Shown here in pieces: positions 6,949 through 14,559 of a stretch of 29,420 nt of DNA. The DNA comes from Candidatus Altarchaeales archaeon WOR_SM1_86-2 (lineage in GTDB: Archaea; Altiarchaeota; Altiarchaeia; IMC4; MCBC01), in NCBI GenBank assembly GCA_001723855.1, contig MCBC01000083.1, forward strand, positions 1 through 29,420. The letters are read 5' to 3'. Positions within the stretch are counted from its first letter, which is position 1. Each line of letters opens with the position of its first letter. The position numbers and the translations under genes were made by a program. The notes under the pieces were generated by a model. The model searched no databases. It saw only the letters and a program-made list of their open reading frames with translations, and was not told the DNA's origin.

Positions 6949-7776
6949 TCACACTTCAATAACTGAAATTTCAGGCCGGGATAGAAATCTTACTCTTGGG
7001 TTTCCCCCGATACCCCTCGTTATGTATATTTTACGTCCGTTTACCTCGCACAACCCCTCCGAGCAGGTCTCTCCAACACTGGACGGCATAAAAACCGGGC
7101 CAATAAACGGGACTTTAACCTGCCCCCCGTGCGTATGCCCTGCAATAATTAAATCCGGATGCATGTCTCCCAACACATAAATGATGTCGGGATTGTGTGA
7201 GATTAAAACTTGAGGCAGTTCCGAGTTATTATCAAATGCTTTATCCAGATCATACCGGTTAGACCATAAAGAATCAATGCCCACAATCCATATTCTTCCG
7301 TCGCATATCATGCGATTTTCATTTCTCAACACATCTATCCCTGAATTTTCCATGTATTCTTCAACTTCATCCGCGATTTCCTTATGCGACCATCCCCGCC
7401 CGTAATCGTGATTGCCTAAAACAGCATAGACTTTTTTATGTTCTATGTTTTTTAACGGAGCAAGGAATTTAATTTCCTCTTTCTTATAATCAATCATATC
7501 CCCGCCTATTATTACCGCTTCAATCTCTTCTGTTTCGGATATTTTGTTTATCTCTCCAACCACCTCTCCAAGAAATTTCTCGTGCCCGTCACCTGCAGCA
7601 TGAAGGTCGGAAATGACAAGCAATTTGCATGCAGGATTCCGGGGGTTATGAGAAATTTTTATTTCCGTATGCGTCACATCAATCCATTTAGGCTCAATTT
7701 CAAAAACATATACTAACAGGACAACGCATAGCAAAATAATCACTGCAGTTATCCACTTTACATCAATATTTTTCAT
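6949..7776 (-). CDS. Membrane-anchored metallophosphoesterase (YaeI/YkuE-like)
   Basis: Calcineurin-like phosphoesterase with one N-terminal membrane segment. The motifs appear in order: SDLHAAGDGH (metal ligands D and H), GGDMID, GNHDYG, ISHNPD and GHTHGGQ. Family members of this layout are lipid- or cell-wall-precursor-type phosphoesterases; the actual substrate is unknown. I start at the ATG at 7776 (MKNIDVKWITAVIILLCVVL...), which places the hydrophobic segment at residues 8-24. An open frame continues upstream to 7893, but this extension runs through a hairpin element and has no conserved features. Product about 275 aa, with the catalytic domain expected outside the cell or on the membrane surface. 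Confidence 0.9.
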   Translation of the reverse strand: MKNIDVKWITAVIILLCVVLLVYVFEIEPKWIDVTHTEIKISHNPRNPACKLLVISDLHAAGDGHEKFLGEVVGEINKISETEEIEAVIIGGDMIDYKKEEIKFLAPLKNIEHKKVYAVLGNHDYGRGWSHKEIADEVEEYMENSGIDVLRNENRMICDGRIWIVGIDSLWSNRYDLDKAFDNNSELPQVLISHNPDIIYVLGDMHPDLIIAGHTHGGQVKVPFIGPVFMPSSVGETCSEGLCEVNGRKIYITRGIGGNPRVRFLSRPEISVIEV

Positions 7777-7817
7777 TGTAATTACAAACTGTATGTTTTT
7801 TTCTATTTTCGAAGGGC

Positions 7818-7893
7818 ATGAGGGGGGTGAAATATGCAAAACACCATGTGTTTTGTATGTGTAAGACACGAATTGTCTTAAACACCCCCTCAT
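7818..7893. repeat. Twin-hairpin element 4
   Basis: A closing stem of ATGAGGGGG(G)TG (7818-7829) with CACCCCCTCAT (7883-7893), one bulged G, encloses two hairpins: 7837-7855 (CAAAACAC / GTGTTTTG, loop CAT) and 7863-7879 (AAGACA / TGTCTT, loop CGAAT). A 7-nt linker, TATGTGT, separates them. This closing stem is G/C-rich in an A/T-rich intergenic region, which makes chance unlikely. Confidence 0.78.
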
Positions 7894-7919
7894 TCACTAT
7901 GATGGTCAACCTTCGCAGA

Positions 7920-7973
7920 TGTGGCAGAGCGAAGCTCTGACATATGTCTGAGAGACAAAGTCTCTCAGCCACA
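7920..7973. repeat. Twin-hairpin element 5 (compact three-way junction)
   Basis: TGTGG (7920-7924) pairs with CCACA (7969-7973) and directly abuts two hairpins: 7925-7939 (CAGAGC / GCTCTG, loop GAA) and 7948-7968 (CTGAGAGAC / GTCTCTCAG, loop AAA). The linker is ACATATGT, itself a palindrome. Nearly every base except that linker and the loops is paired. Confidence 0.8.
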
Positions 7974-8078
7974 ACTTGCGAAGCAAGTTCTGGAGTCGCA
8001 AAACCACTCCGTGGTTTTAGATTCCAAGATTTATTACATAAATCTTGCGAACACAAAATTTCTTTGTCTACATGTTCG
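7973..8078. repeat. Further tandem 3-nt-loop hairpins
   Basis: Four more stem-loops follow head to tail. 7973-7989: AACTTGC / GCAAGTT, loop GAA. 8000-8018: AAAACCAC / GTGGTTTT, loop TCC, with a possible outer GGAGTC / GATTCC pair. 8025-8047: CAAGATTTAT / ATAAATCTTG, loop TAC. 8048-8078: CGAACA / TGTTCG enclosing ACAAA / TTTGT. The second and third are separated by 7 nt (AGATTCC), repeating the spacing of the other elements. Confidence 0.75.
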
Positions 8079-8231
8079 GCAGTGGGCAGTTCATCGCAAG
8101 GCACCCCCGTCGAATCACGGAATATTTCAAATAAATGATAGGCGAAAAATAAATTGGCTTTTGTCATAATAATTATGGCGATGAAACGGCTAATAAATCA
8201 ACGATGAAATGCATTTCTGTCCGATTTAAAA
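8079..8231. other. Remainder of the mfnB-metallophosphoesterase intergenic region
   Basis: No gene is visible between the hairpin array and the end of mfnB. Plus- and minus-strand open frames here also span the palindromes and look like by-products. The sequence CGATGAA occurs twice (near 8179 and 8201), but the box D elements needed for a C/D sRNA are not evident. Confidence 0.4.
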
Positions 8232-8988
8232 CTAAAACCCGTCAAGGATTTCCCTCAACCGCCTGACCTTTGATGCCCTGATAGAGCCTTTCATCCGGTC
8301 GCCTTTTTCACATGCCGCCCCCCTGATACCAACAACATCAAGCCCCATGCCGTGCAATGCCTCCAGGTGATCCACGCCAATGGATCCTCCAAATGCTGCT
8401 AGCGTTCCATAATCGTGCGCCTCAGATACGAACCTATCCAGATCCTCTATCGAGAGGTGGTCAAAGAGTGTTTTGCCGTCCTTCACGGCCGTATCAAGCA
8501 TCGCAACATCTGCTTTCGCTCTGTGACATATTCCCGGAATTTTAGATGCTTCAACCGCTTGCGGCTTAATCCTGTGGTAATCTGCGTATCCTGCCAGAAC
8601 AACCATCGCTTTTGGATTGTAATCTTTCACCGCCTTAACAACAGCCATTCCCAGCTCTACCGCATCATCCTCATTGCTTACGCCATACAAACCAACCTTT
8701 ATATAATTTGCCCCTGCAACCAAAGCTCCTAATGCCGCAAGTGACGCCGTCCCAGGCAAATTAGGAAAATTGCCGATAGTTGCGCTTACCTCAATTTCGC
8801 TTGGCGTTAGATCCCTTATGCACGAAATAACCCACGGAAAATTTGCCCCCAGAGAGCCCTCTTTTGGATTTTTAACATCAATTATATCCGCACCGCCTTT
8901 TATGGCTTCCAACATCAATTATATCCGCACCGCCTTTTATGGCTTCCAGTGCTTCCTCCTCATTTTTTGGACTTATTAAAAGTTTCAT
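8232..8988 (-). CDS. mfnB: (5-formylfuran-3-yl)methyl phosphate synthase, frame broken by a 37-bp duplication
   Basis: MfnB makes 4-(hydroxymethyl)-2-furancarboxaldehyde phosphate from two glyceraldehyde-3-phosphates, the first step of the furan of methanofuran. The original start is the ATG at 8988 (MKLLISPKNEEEALEAIKGG). After codon 26 a perfect 37-bp repeat (8874-8910 and 8911-8947) shifts the frame. Removing one copy gives a normal 239-aa protein with the catalytic Lys at position 27 (DVKNPKEGS), as known for the M. jannaschii enzyme, then YIKVGLYG, VVLAGYADYHRI, MLDTAVKDG and AAFGGSIG. As it stands, translation could begin only at an internal TTG 8918 or ATG 8915 created at the repeat junction; this keeps the Lys but lacks the first beta-strand. 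It may be inactivated, rescued by the internal start, or an assembly or sequencing artefact. Confidence 0.9.
8874..8947. repeat. Exact 37-bp tandem duplication inside mfnB
   Basis: Positions 8874-8910 are repeated without mismatch at 8911-8947. The unit is not a multiple of three, so it frameshifts mfnB between codons 26 and 27. Confidence 0.97.
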
Positions 8989-9016
8989 ATTCTTATAATT
9001 AAAAATAAATAATAAT
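8989..9016. promoter_or_regulatory. 28-bp divergent promoter region (mfnB / ugd)
   Basis: The interval between the mfnB start and the ugd ATG is A/T-only apart from one C (TTCTTATAATTAAAAATAAATAATAAT). TATA-like motifs are present in both directions; transcripts must be almost leaderless. This is the left boundary of the glycan island. Confidence 0.35.
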
Positions 9017-10330
9017 ATGCAAGTTTCAGTAATTGGAACAGGATATGTCGGTTTGATTACGGGCGTATGCCTTGCGGATTTAGGCAATGAAGTATCCTGC
9101 GTGGATGTAATTAAGGAGAAAGTTGAAAGCATCAATAATGCGGTCCCTCCAATATATGAAGTGGGGCTTTCAGAAACATTGAAAAATAATATTGGTAAAA
9201 ATTTATCCGCTACAACTGATACAGAAAATGCCGTAAAAAATTCAGATATAACATTTATTGCTGTTGGCACCCCCGGCAGAGATGACGGAAGCATTGACTT
9301 AAAATATGTTGAAGAATCTGCGAAATCCATTGGAAAAGCATTAAAAGAAAAAGATAATTATCCCGTTGTTGTAGTTAAAAGCACTGTAATCCCTGGAACC
9401 ACCGATTCAGTTGTAATCCCCATTCTTGAGGAATTTTCGGGTAAATCCGCAGGCAAGGATTTTGGTGCCTGTATGAACCCCGAATTTTTGCGGGAAGGAA
9501 AGGCAATACATGATTTCATGAATCCCGACAGAATTGTAATCGGGGAATTAGATAGAAGATCGGGGGATAAAATTTACGAATTATATAAAGATTTTAAATG
9601 CCCGATAATGAGAACCACTTTAAGAGCAGCTGAAATGATAAAATATGCCTCAAATGCTTTTCTTGCCACAAAAATTTCATTTATAAATGAAATTGCAAAT
9701 ATTTGTGAAAGGGTGGGGGTTGATGTTAAAGCGGTTGCGAAAGGAGTCGGGCTTGATCACCGCATAAACCATAGATTTTTGAATGCAGGTGTTGGATTCG
9801 GTGGAAGTTGCTTTCCAAAGGATGTGAATGCGCTGATTTCGGAAGCAAAAGAAGAAAATTATAGCCCAATTTTATTGGATGCCGTTCTGGATTTAAATGA
9901 AAAACAAAAAATGCGAGTGGTTGAAATCGCGTCCGATATAATGGACCTGTCAAATAAAAAGATCTCGGTTTTAGGTCTTGCATTTAAGGAAGGAACAGAT
10001 GATATTCGAGACGCTCCCGCAATCCCAACAATTGAAAAACTATTGAAAACCGGTGCCGATGTTTACACTTACGATCCCAAAGCAATAGAAAACGCAAAAG
10101 GAATTTTTGGCAACAGAATAAAATACTGCAAAAATATTGATTCTGCACTTGAAGAGGCAGAACTGTGTATAATAATGACTGATTGGAATGAATTTAAGGA
10201 AATTTACGATAAGTTTAAATTAATGAAAAATAAAATTGTGATTGACGGTAAAAGAATTTTAGATCCAGATAAAGCAGAAAATTACGGGATAAGATATTGT
10301 GGTATTGGTTATCCTCAAAACAAAAAATAA
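9017..10330 (+). CDS. ugd: UDP-glucose 6-dehydrogenase
   Basis: NAD-dependent oxidation of UDP-glucose to UDP-glucuronate. The 437-aa product has the N-terminal Rossmann GTGYVGL (residues 7-13), the VKSTVIPGTTD block at about 120, NPEFLREG at about 154, the helix with KYASNAFLATKISFINEIAN at about 209-228, catalytic Cys265 in FGGSCFPKDV, and the C-terminal domain with LGLAFKEGTDDIRDAPA. The GVGLD.RI segment before the catalytic cysteine is typical of the UDP-glucose branch rather than UDP-ManNAc dehydrogenases, though close relatives cannot be excluded. It is followed after 2 bp by the UDP-glucuronate epimerase, so product and next enzyme are co-encoded. First gene of the island. Confidence 0.93.
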   Translation: MQVSVIGTGYVGLITGVCLADLGNEVSCVDVIKEKVESINNAVPPIYEVGLSETLKNNIGKNLSATTDTENAVKNSDITFIAVGTPGRDDGSIDLKYVEESAKSIGKALKEKDNYPVVVVKSTVIPGTTDSVVIPILEEFSGKSAGKDFGACMNPEFLREGKAIHDFMNPDRIVIGELDRRSGDKIYELYKDFKCPIMRTTLRAAEMIKYASNAFLATKISFINEIANICERVGVDVKAVAKGVGLDHRINHRFLNAGVGFGGSCFPKDVNALISEAKEENYSPILLDAVLDLNEKQKMRVVEIASDIMDLSNKKISVLGLAFKEGTDDIRDAPAIPTIEKLLKTGADVYTYDPKAIENAKGIFGNRIKYCKNIDSALEEAELCIIMTDWNEFKEIYDKFKLMKNKIVIDGKRILDPDKAENYGIRYCGIGYPQNKK

Positions 10331-10332
10331 AA

Positions 10333-11298
10333 ATGAATTTTGAAAATATTCTTGTTACCGGAAGTGCGGGGTTTATTGGCGCCGGGGTGGCAAAAAAGTT
10401 GCTGGATAAAGGAGTCGAGGTGGTTGGGATTGACAACATGAATGACTACTACAACCCCGAATTAAAGGAATGGAGATTAAAGCGAATTGAAAAATATGCC
10501 AATTTCAAGTTCTTTAGAGCAGATATAGGTGATAGAGATTCTTTGGAGGAGATATTTGATGAACATGAATTTGACGCCATAATAAATCTTGCCGCGAGAG
10601 CAGGAGTAAGGGCAAGTATAGAAGATCCTTGGCTTTACCTGCAAACAAATGTCACCGGAACTTTAAATTTGCTCGAGCTCGCGAGGGAGAAGAATATTAA
10701 AAAGATTGTTCATGCGTCTTCGTCAAGTGTTTATGGAAACGCTGAGATTCCTTTCTCTGAAGATGAAAACACGGACAGGCCGGTATCGCAGTACGCGGCA
10801 ACAAAAAAAAGCAGTGAAGTTTTATGTTATACCTACCATTATCTTTATGGTTTGAACATAACGATACTCAGATATTTCACCGTTTATGGTCCCGCCGGGC
10901 GCCCAGACATGGCTTTGCTGAAATTTATAAGGTCCGTATCAGAAGGCGAGGAGATCACAGTTTTCGGCGACGGAACCCAGAAGAGAGATTTCACTTATAT
11001 TGATGACATTGCGGAGGGAACGATAAAAGCATTGAAACCATTGGGTTATGAGATAATTAACCTGGGGAATGACCGTCCTATTGAAGTCGCACACCTGATC
11101 AAATTGATAGAGGATAATTTGGGAAAAAAAGCAAAGATAAAGCGCCTGGAAAGACATCCTGCGGATGTAAAAGATACATGGGCAAATATTGAAAAAGCAA
11201 AGAAGTTACTTGGATGGGAGCCCAAAACAAGTATTGAAGAAAGTGTTAAAAGAACTGCTGAATGGTATAAAAAAGTAAAGAATTTGAGATTATTCTAA
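10333..11298 (+). CDS. UDP-glucuronate 4-epimerase-like NAD-dependent epimerase
   Basis: Extended short-chain dehydrogenase, 321 aa. The Rossmann motif GSAGFIG is at residues 10-16, the serine cluster HASSSSVYG is near 128-135, and the catalytic pair Y154-x3-K158 lies in QYAATKKSSE. IDNMNDYYNPELKEWRLKRI and AGVRASIEDPWLY, followed by FTVYGPAGRPDMAL, are the signatures that separate glucuronate 4-epimerases from GalE. It would make UDP-galacturonate from the product of the preceding gene. Start: ATG at 10333, 2 bp after the ugd stop; a longer in-frame extension to 10297 overlaps ugd and is rejected. The next gene starts 2 bp after its stop. Confidence 0.9.
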   Translation: MNFENILVTGSAGFIGAGVAKKLLDKGVEVVGIDNMNDYYNPELKEWRLKRIEKYANFKFFRADIGDRDSLEEIFDEHEFDAIINLAARAGVRASIEDPWLYLQTNVTGTLNLLELAREKNIKKIVHASSSSVYGNAEIPFSEDENTDRPVSQYAATKKSSEVLCYTYHYLYGLNITILRYFTVYGPAGRPDMALLKFIRSVSEGEEITVFGDGTQKRDFTYIDDIAEGTIKALKPLGYEIINLGNDRPIEVAHLIKLIEDNLGKKAKIKRLERHPADVKDTWANIEKAKKLLGWEPKTSIEESVKRTAEWYKKVKNLRLF

Positions 11299-11300
11299 AT

Positions 11301-12449
11301 ATGAAAAACAAAATATTAATCGTGCCAGGATTTTACCTCCCGCACATCGGAGGACTTGAAACGCATGTAGATGAATTTTCGAAATATCTGTCAAAAAGGG
11401 GGTATAAGATAACGATCTTTGCACCAAATATTCCAAAGAGCAAAGAGTATGAGGTAAAATATAACGATGTGAAAATTGTGAGATATCCGGCGTTTATATT
11501 TGTTCCTCGAAACCCATTTCCTAAATTCTGGTCTATAATGTTTTGGAAACAGCTAAAAAAGGCAATTAATTCAAATCCAGATGTGGTTATGACCCGCACA
11601 AGATTCTATTTCAGCACACTCCTTACCTTTGTTTTTGCAAAAATTTTTAGAAAGAAATTCATTCATGTCGAACACGGCTCAGATTTTCTAAACACGGGAA
11701 CAAAATTTTTTGATTTTTTATCAAAGATTTATGATCTTACGGTTGCTAAATTTTTAATAATAAACTTCTCAGATAAAGTTGTTGCGGTATCCAATGTTTC
11801 AAAGCGGTTCTTGAAAGAAAAACTTAAAATAAATAAAGAAATCCCTGTCATTAAAAGAGGCGTTGATTTTGAAAAATATGGCGATATTGATTCTGAAAAT
11901 TTAATAAAAAAATACGGGGATAAAATATTTGCCTGCTATTTCGGGCGGCTGAGATACTGGAAGGGTGTTGAGAATTCAATTAAAGCGATTAAAATGCTAA
12001 ATGAAAATTATAAAGATAGGATTTTATTTATAATTATAGGTGAAGGGGAGGAAGAGAAAAAATTAAAGAAACTTGCAGAGGGTGAACCGATCATCTTTAC
12101 GGGCGGTGTTTCGGAAGAAGAAGGAATTTCAACGCTTAAATCCTGCGATATCTATATTCATTCCTCATATCCGGGAGGTGGGCTATCAAATTCTTTACTT
12201 CAGGCAATGTACTGTAAAAATGCCGTAATTGCAACGCCTAATGAGGGGGCAGATGAGGTTGTAACCGATAATAAAACAGGACTTATTGTCGATACTAAGC
12301 CACAGGACATTAAAAATAAACTTGAAATCTTAATCGATAATAAAAGTTTAAGGAATAAATTGAGTGTGAATGCCCATGAATTTGTAAAAAAGAAATTTTC
12401 GTGGGAAAAAAGCATTGATGAATATATAAAAATTTTTGATGAAATCTAA
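11301..12449 (+). CDS. GT4-family glycosyltransferase
   Basis: Retaining GT-B enzyme transferring a nucleotide-activated sugar during glycan assembly on the cytoplasmic face. The 382-aa product starts with the GT4 acceptor-domain pattern PGFYLPHIGGLETHV, has AVSNVSKRFL and VIKRGVDFEKY at the domain hinge, then FGRLRYWKGVENSIKAI and IIGEGEEEKKL in the donor domain. The usual Glu-x7-Glu motif is altered: the expected position reads YPGGGLSNSLLQAMYC, with Gly and Gln where the two Glu normally sit. Donor specificity is unknown. It sits between the uronate genes and asnB, so a uronosyl transfer is a reasonable guess only. Tight spacing on both sides indicates one operon. Confidence 0.88.
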   Translation: MKNKILIVPGFYLPHIGGLETHVDEFSKYLSKRGYKITIFAPNIPKSKEYEVKYNDVKIVRYPAFIFVPRNPFPKFWSIMFWKQLKKAINSNPDVVMTRTRFYFSTLLTFVFAKIFRKKFIHVEHGSDFLNTGTKFFDFLSKIYDLTVAKFLIINFSDKVVAVSNVSKRFLKEKLKINKEIPVIKRGVDFEKYGDIDSENLIKKYGDKIFACYFGRLRYWKGVENSIKAIKMLNENYKDRILFIIIGEGEEEKKLKKLAEGEPIIFTGGVSEEEGISTLKSCDIYIHSSYPGGGLSNSLLQAMYCKNAVIATPNEGADEVVTDNKTGLIVDTKPQDIKNKLEILIDNKSLRNKLSVNAHEFVKKKFSWEKSIDEYIKIFDEI

Positions 12450-12452
12450 ACT

Positions 12453-14318
12453 ATGTGCGGCATAAACGGTTTTAACTGGGATGAAAAAGAATTGGTTGAA
12501 AGTATGAATGATGTGATAAAGCACAGAGGTCCAGACGGTAACGGCACCTATACAAGCAACTTAGTTAGTTTGGGGCATGTTAGGTTGGCAATTATTGATT
12601 TAACAGAAAAAGGGAAGCAACCAATGGAATATGAATATAACGGCAGAAAGATTATTATTATCCATAATGGGGAGATCTACAATTTTTTGGAACTAAGGAA
12701 AAAACTTGAAGAAAAAGGATATAAATTTAAATCCAACACAGATACAGAAGTAATTCTGGCAAGTTATCTGGAATACGGCGAAAATTGTGTGAATAAATTC
12801 AACGGCATGTGGGCTTTCTGCATATATGATGTTGATAAAAAGATATTATTTCTGAGCAGAGACAGATTTGGAAAAAAACCACTGTATTATTACTTTGACG
12901 GCAACAGATTTATATTTTCAAGTGAAATAAAGGGTATTTTAGTTCACAATATAGAAAAGAAATTGAGCAATGAGGCAATTAATCTTTATTTTGTGTTACC
13001 CTATTCTGGCTTTATACCAAGTCCTTATTCTATTTACCAAAACATAAAAAAATTACAGCCAAGGAAAAACATAGTATTTGATCTTGAGAAGAAAGAACTG
13101 AAATTAAATAATTATTATGATTTTCCGGAATACAATCCAAGAGATAATAAAGAAGAATTGATTAAAATTGGAAGAGAGATACTTGATGATGCAACACGAC
13201 TGAGATTGATATCAGATGTTCCAGTGGGAGCTTTTTTGAGCGGCGGATTGGATAGTTCGTCGGTTGTCGGGACAATGGCAAAATATGTTGATTTAAGTAA
13301 GTTACATACCTTCTCTATAGGTTTTGAGGGAGAATATGATGAAACAAATTATATGAACCGGGTTGTTGAACACTATGGGACAAACCACCACCATAAATAT
13401 TTTGGAATAAATGATTTTTTCGGGTTAATTGAAAAAGACAATATATATCACTATTATGATGAGCCATTCGGCGACTATTCTATGTTCCCAACCTACGAAA
13501 TCTCCAAATTTGCAAAAAAATATGTCGGCGTTTCTTTGAGCGGTGATGGCGGAGATGAAATGTTTGGCGGTTATAATGCGCATAGAAGAGCGGCACAATT
13601 ACAATTTATGGGGAAAATACCAAAATTTATGAGAAATATAATTTATAACTTAATTCCGGATGACAAGTCATTTGGTTCTTCATGGCAATTAAAAAAGGGC
13701 TTGAAATTGTCTTTATCCCCTGAAAGAGATTACTTTAAGTACCTCGGAGAGGGGGCGTTTTATATAAATGAGGATTATTTAAATTGGATTGGGCCGAGAT
13801 GGAGAAATGGATTATTGAGAAATAAAAATTTCATTGAAGGAGTTATAAAAATGGATGCAGAATACTTAACGCTTGCGGATCATTTCTTAACCAAGGTTGA
13901 CGGGGCTTCGATGGCACATGCTCTTGAAATAAGAAGTCCGTATCTTGATTTTCGTTTTGCCGGCTTAAGCTCTAAAATACCTGTAAAGTGGAAAGTCAAT
14001 TTTTTTAAAACAAAAATTCTTATGAGGGAGATAATCAAAACAAGAGTCCCGGAAAAAATAGTGAACAGGAGTAAGCAGGGATTCACTCCCCCGATTATTG
14101 AATGGTTTGAAACAAATAAGGATTTAAATTCATTATTTGAAAATTGCTGGAAGGAGTTTTTAAGTATAGTTGAAATTAAAGAAAATAATGAATTGATTAA
14201 ATATTTAGATAAAATTTTAATAAGTAACAACAAGGTTTATAAGAATACAGCTAAAGTTAAGGTGGTTAATTTTGTTAGATCTGTGAATTTTTTAAATAAA
14301 TATAAAAGTGACAATTAA
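12453..14318 (+). CDS. Asparagine synthase-type glutamine amidotransferase
   Basis: Class II glutamine amidotransferase, 621 aa. The nucleophile is Cys2 (MCGINGF), with RGPDG at 25-29, RLAIIDL at 44-50 and HNGEIYN at 71-77. The synthetase domain has the PP-loop SGGLDSSS at 263-270 and SGDGGDEMFGGY further on. Overall it matches AsnB. Because it follows UDP-glucuronate-forming genes inside a glycan cluster, it may amidate a uronic acid (as proposed for WbpS-type proteins in O-antigen loci) rather than make free asparagine; the sequence alone cannot decide. Its stop overlaps the GTG of a decayed glycosyltransferase remnant. Confidence 0.9.
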   Translation: MCGINGFNWDEKELVESMNDVIKHRGPDGNGTYTSNLVSLGHVRLAIIDLTEKGKQPMEYEYNGRKIIIIHNGEIYNFLELRKKLEEKGYKFKSNTDTEVILASYLEYGENCVNKFNGMWAFCIYDVDKKILFLSRDRFGKKPLYYYFDGNRFIFSSEIKGILVHNIEKKLSNEAINLYFVLPYSGFIPSPYSIYQNIKKLQPRKNIVFDLEKKELKLNNYYDFPEYNPRDNKEELIKIGREILDDATRLRLISDVPVGAFLSGGLDSSSVVGTMAKYVDLSKLHTFSIGFEGEYDETNYMNRVVEHYGTNHHHKYFGINDFFGLIEKDNIYHYYDEPFGDYSMFPTYEISKFAKKYVGVSLSGDGGDEMFGGYNAHRRAAQLQFMGKIPKFMRNIIYNLIPDDKSFGSSWQLKKGLKLSLSPERDYFKYLGEGAFYINEDYLNWIGPRWRNGLLRNKNFIEGVIKMDAEYLTLADHFLTKVDGASMAHALEIRSPYLDFRFAGLSSKIPVKWKVNFFKTKILMREIIKTRVPEKIVNRSKQGFTPPIIEWFETNKDLNSLFENCWKEFLSIVEIKENNELIKYLDKILISNNKVYKNTAKVKVVNFVRSVNFLNKYKSDN

Positions 14319-14440
14319 AATACTTGCATTAACACCAACATTCTTTCCAATGGTTGGGGAAATGGAGAAGGGATTTATGAATTATATAAAAGATTGATTA
14401 AAAAAGGACATAGATAGATTTAATAACGCCTCAATGTGTT
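14308..14440 (+). pseudogene. 5' remnant of a GT4 glycosyltransferase
   Basis: Starting at the GTG at 14308, inside the end of asnB, the sequence reads TIKILALTPTFFPMVG. After one frameshift it continues as NGEGIYELYKRLIKKGH, and after another as IDLITPQ. This aligns with the first 45 residues of the intact glycosyltransferase at 21657 (TIRILVLTPTFFPTVGG ... YEIYRRLIKKGYEVDLIMP). The remainder is gone. The DNA is similar but clearly diverged, so it is an old paralogue rather than a recent duplicate. Confidence 0.8.
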
Positions 14441-14521
14441 TTAAGGAAAAATTTATTCTAAAATGGAGGAGATATATTTAAATAGAAAACTAATTTATGA
14501 TTATTTACCTTTTATTTTGAA

Positions 14522-14550
14522 TTTATAGTACAATAAAGGAAATATATAAT
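14522..14550 (+). promoter_or_regulatory. Candidate promoter of the heptose operon
   Basis: TTTATAGTA at 14522-14530 and AATATATAAT at 14541-14550 precede the ATG at 14560. The first is the better-placed archaeal TATA box (about 33 bp before the start codon), which would give a leaderless or very short-leader transcript. The wider gap 14441-14559 holds no gene. Confidence 0.35.
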
Positions 14551-14559
14551 TAAGTAATA

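Noticed and set aside
7776..7893. N-terminal extension of the metallophosphoesterase
   Set aside because: It would read through hairpin element 4; the internal ATG at 7776 gives a normal N-terminal membrane anchor.
7818..8078. CRISPR array
   Set aside because: The hairpins have different sequences and irregular spacing; no repeated direct-repeat unit, no cas genes.
7763..8169. Open frames on both strands across the hairpin array
   Set aside because: Palindromes create mirrored open frames; the peptides are cysteine- and serine-rich without family resemblance I can support, and the overlap with the start of the metallophosphoesterase argues against them.
8172..8226. C/D-box sRNA (two CGATGAA boxes)
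   Set aside because: Box C is imperfect and no CTGA box D or D' is at the right place; not enough support.
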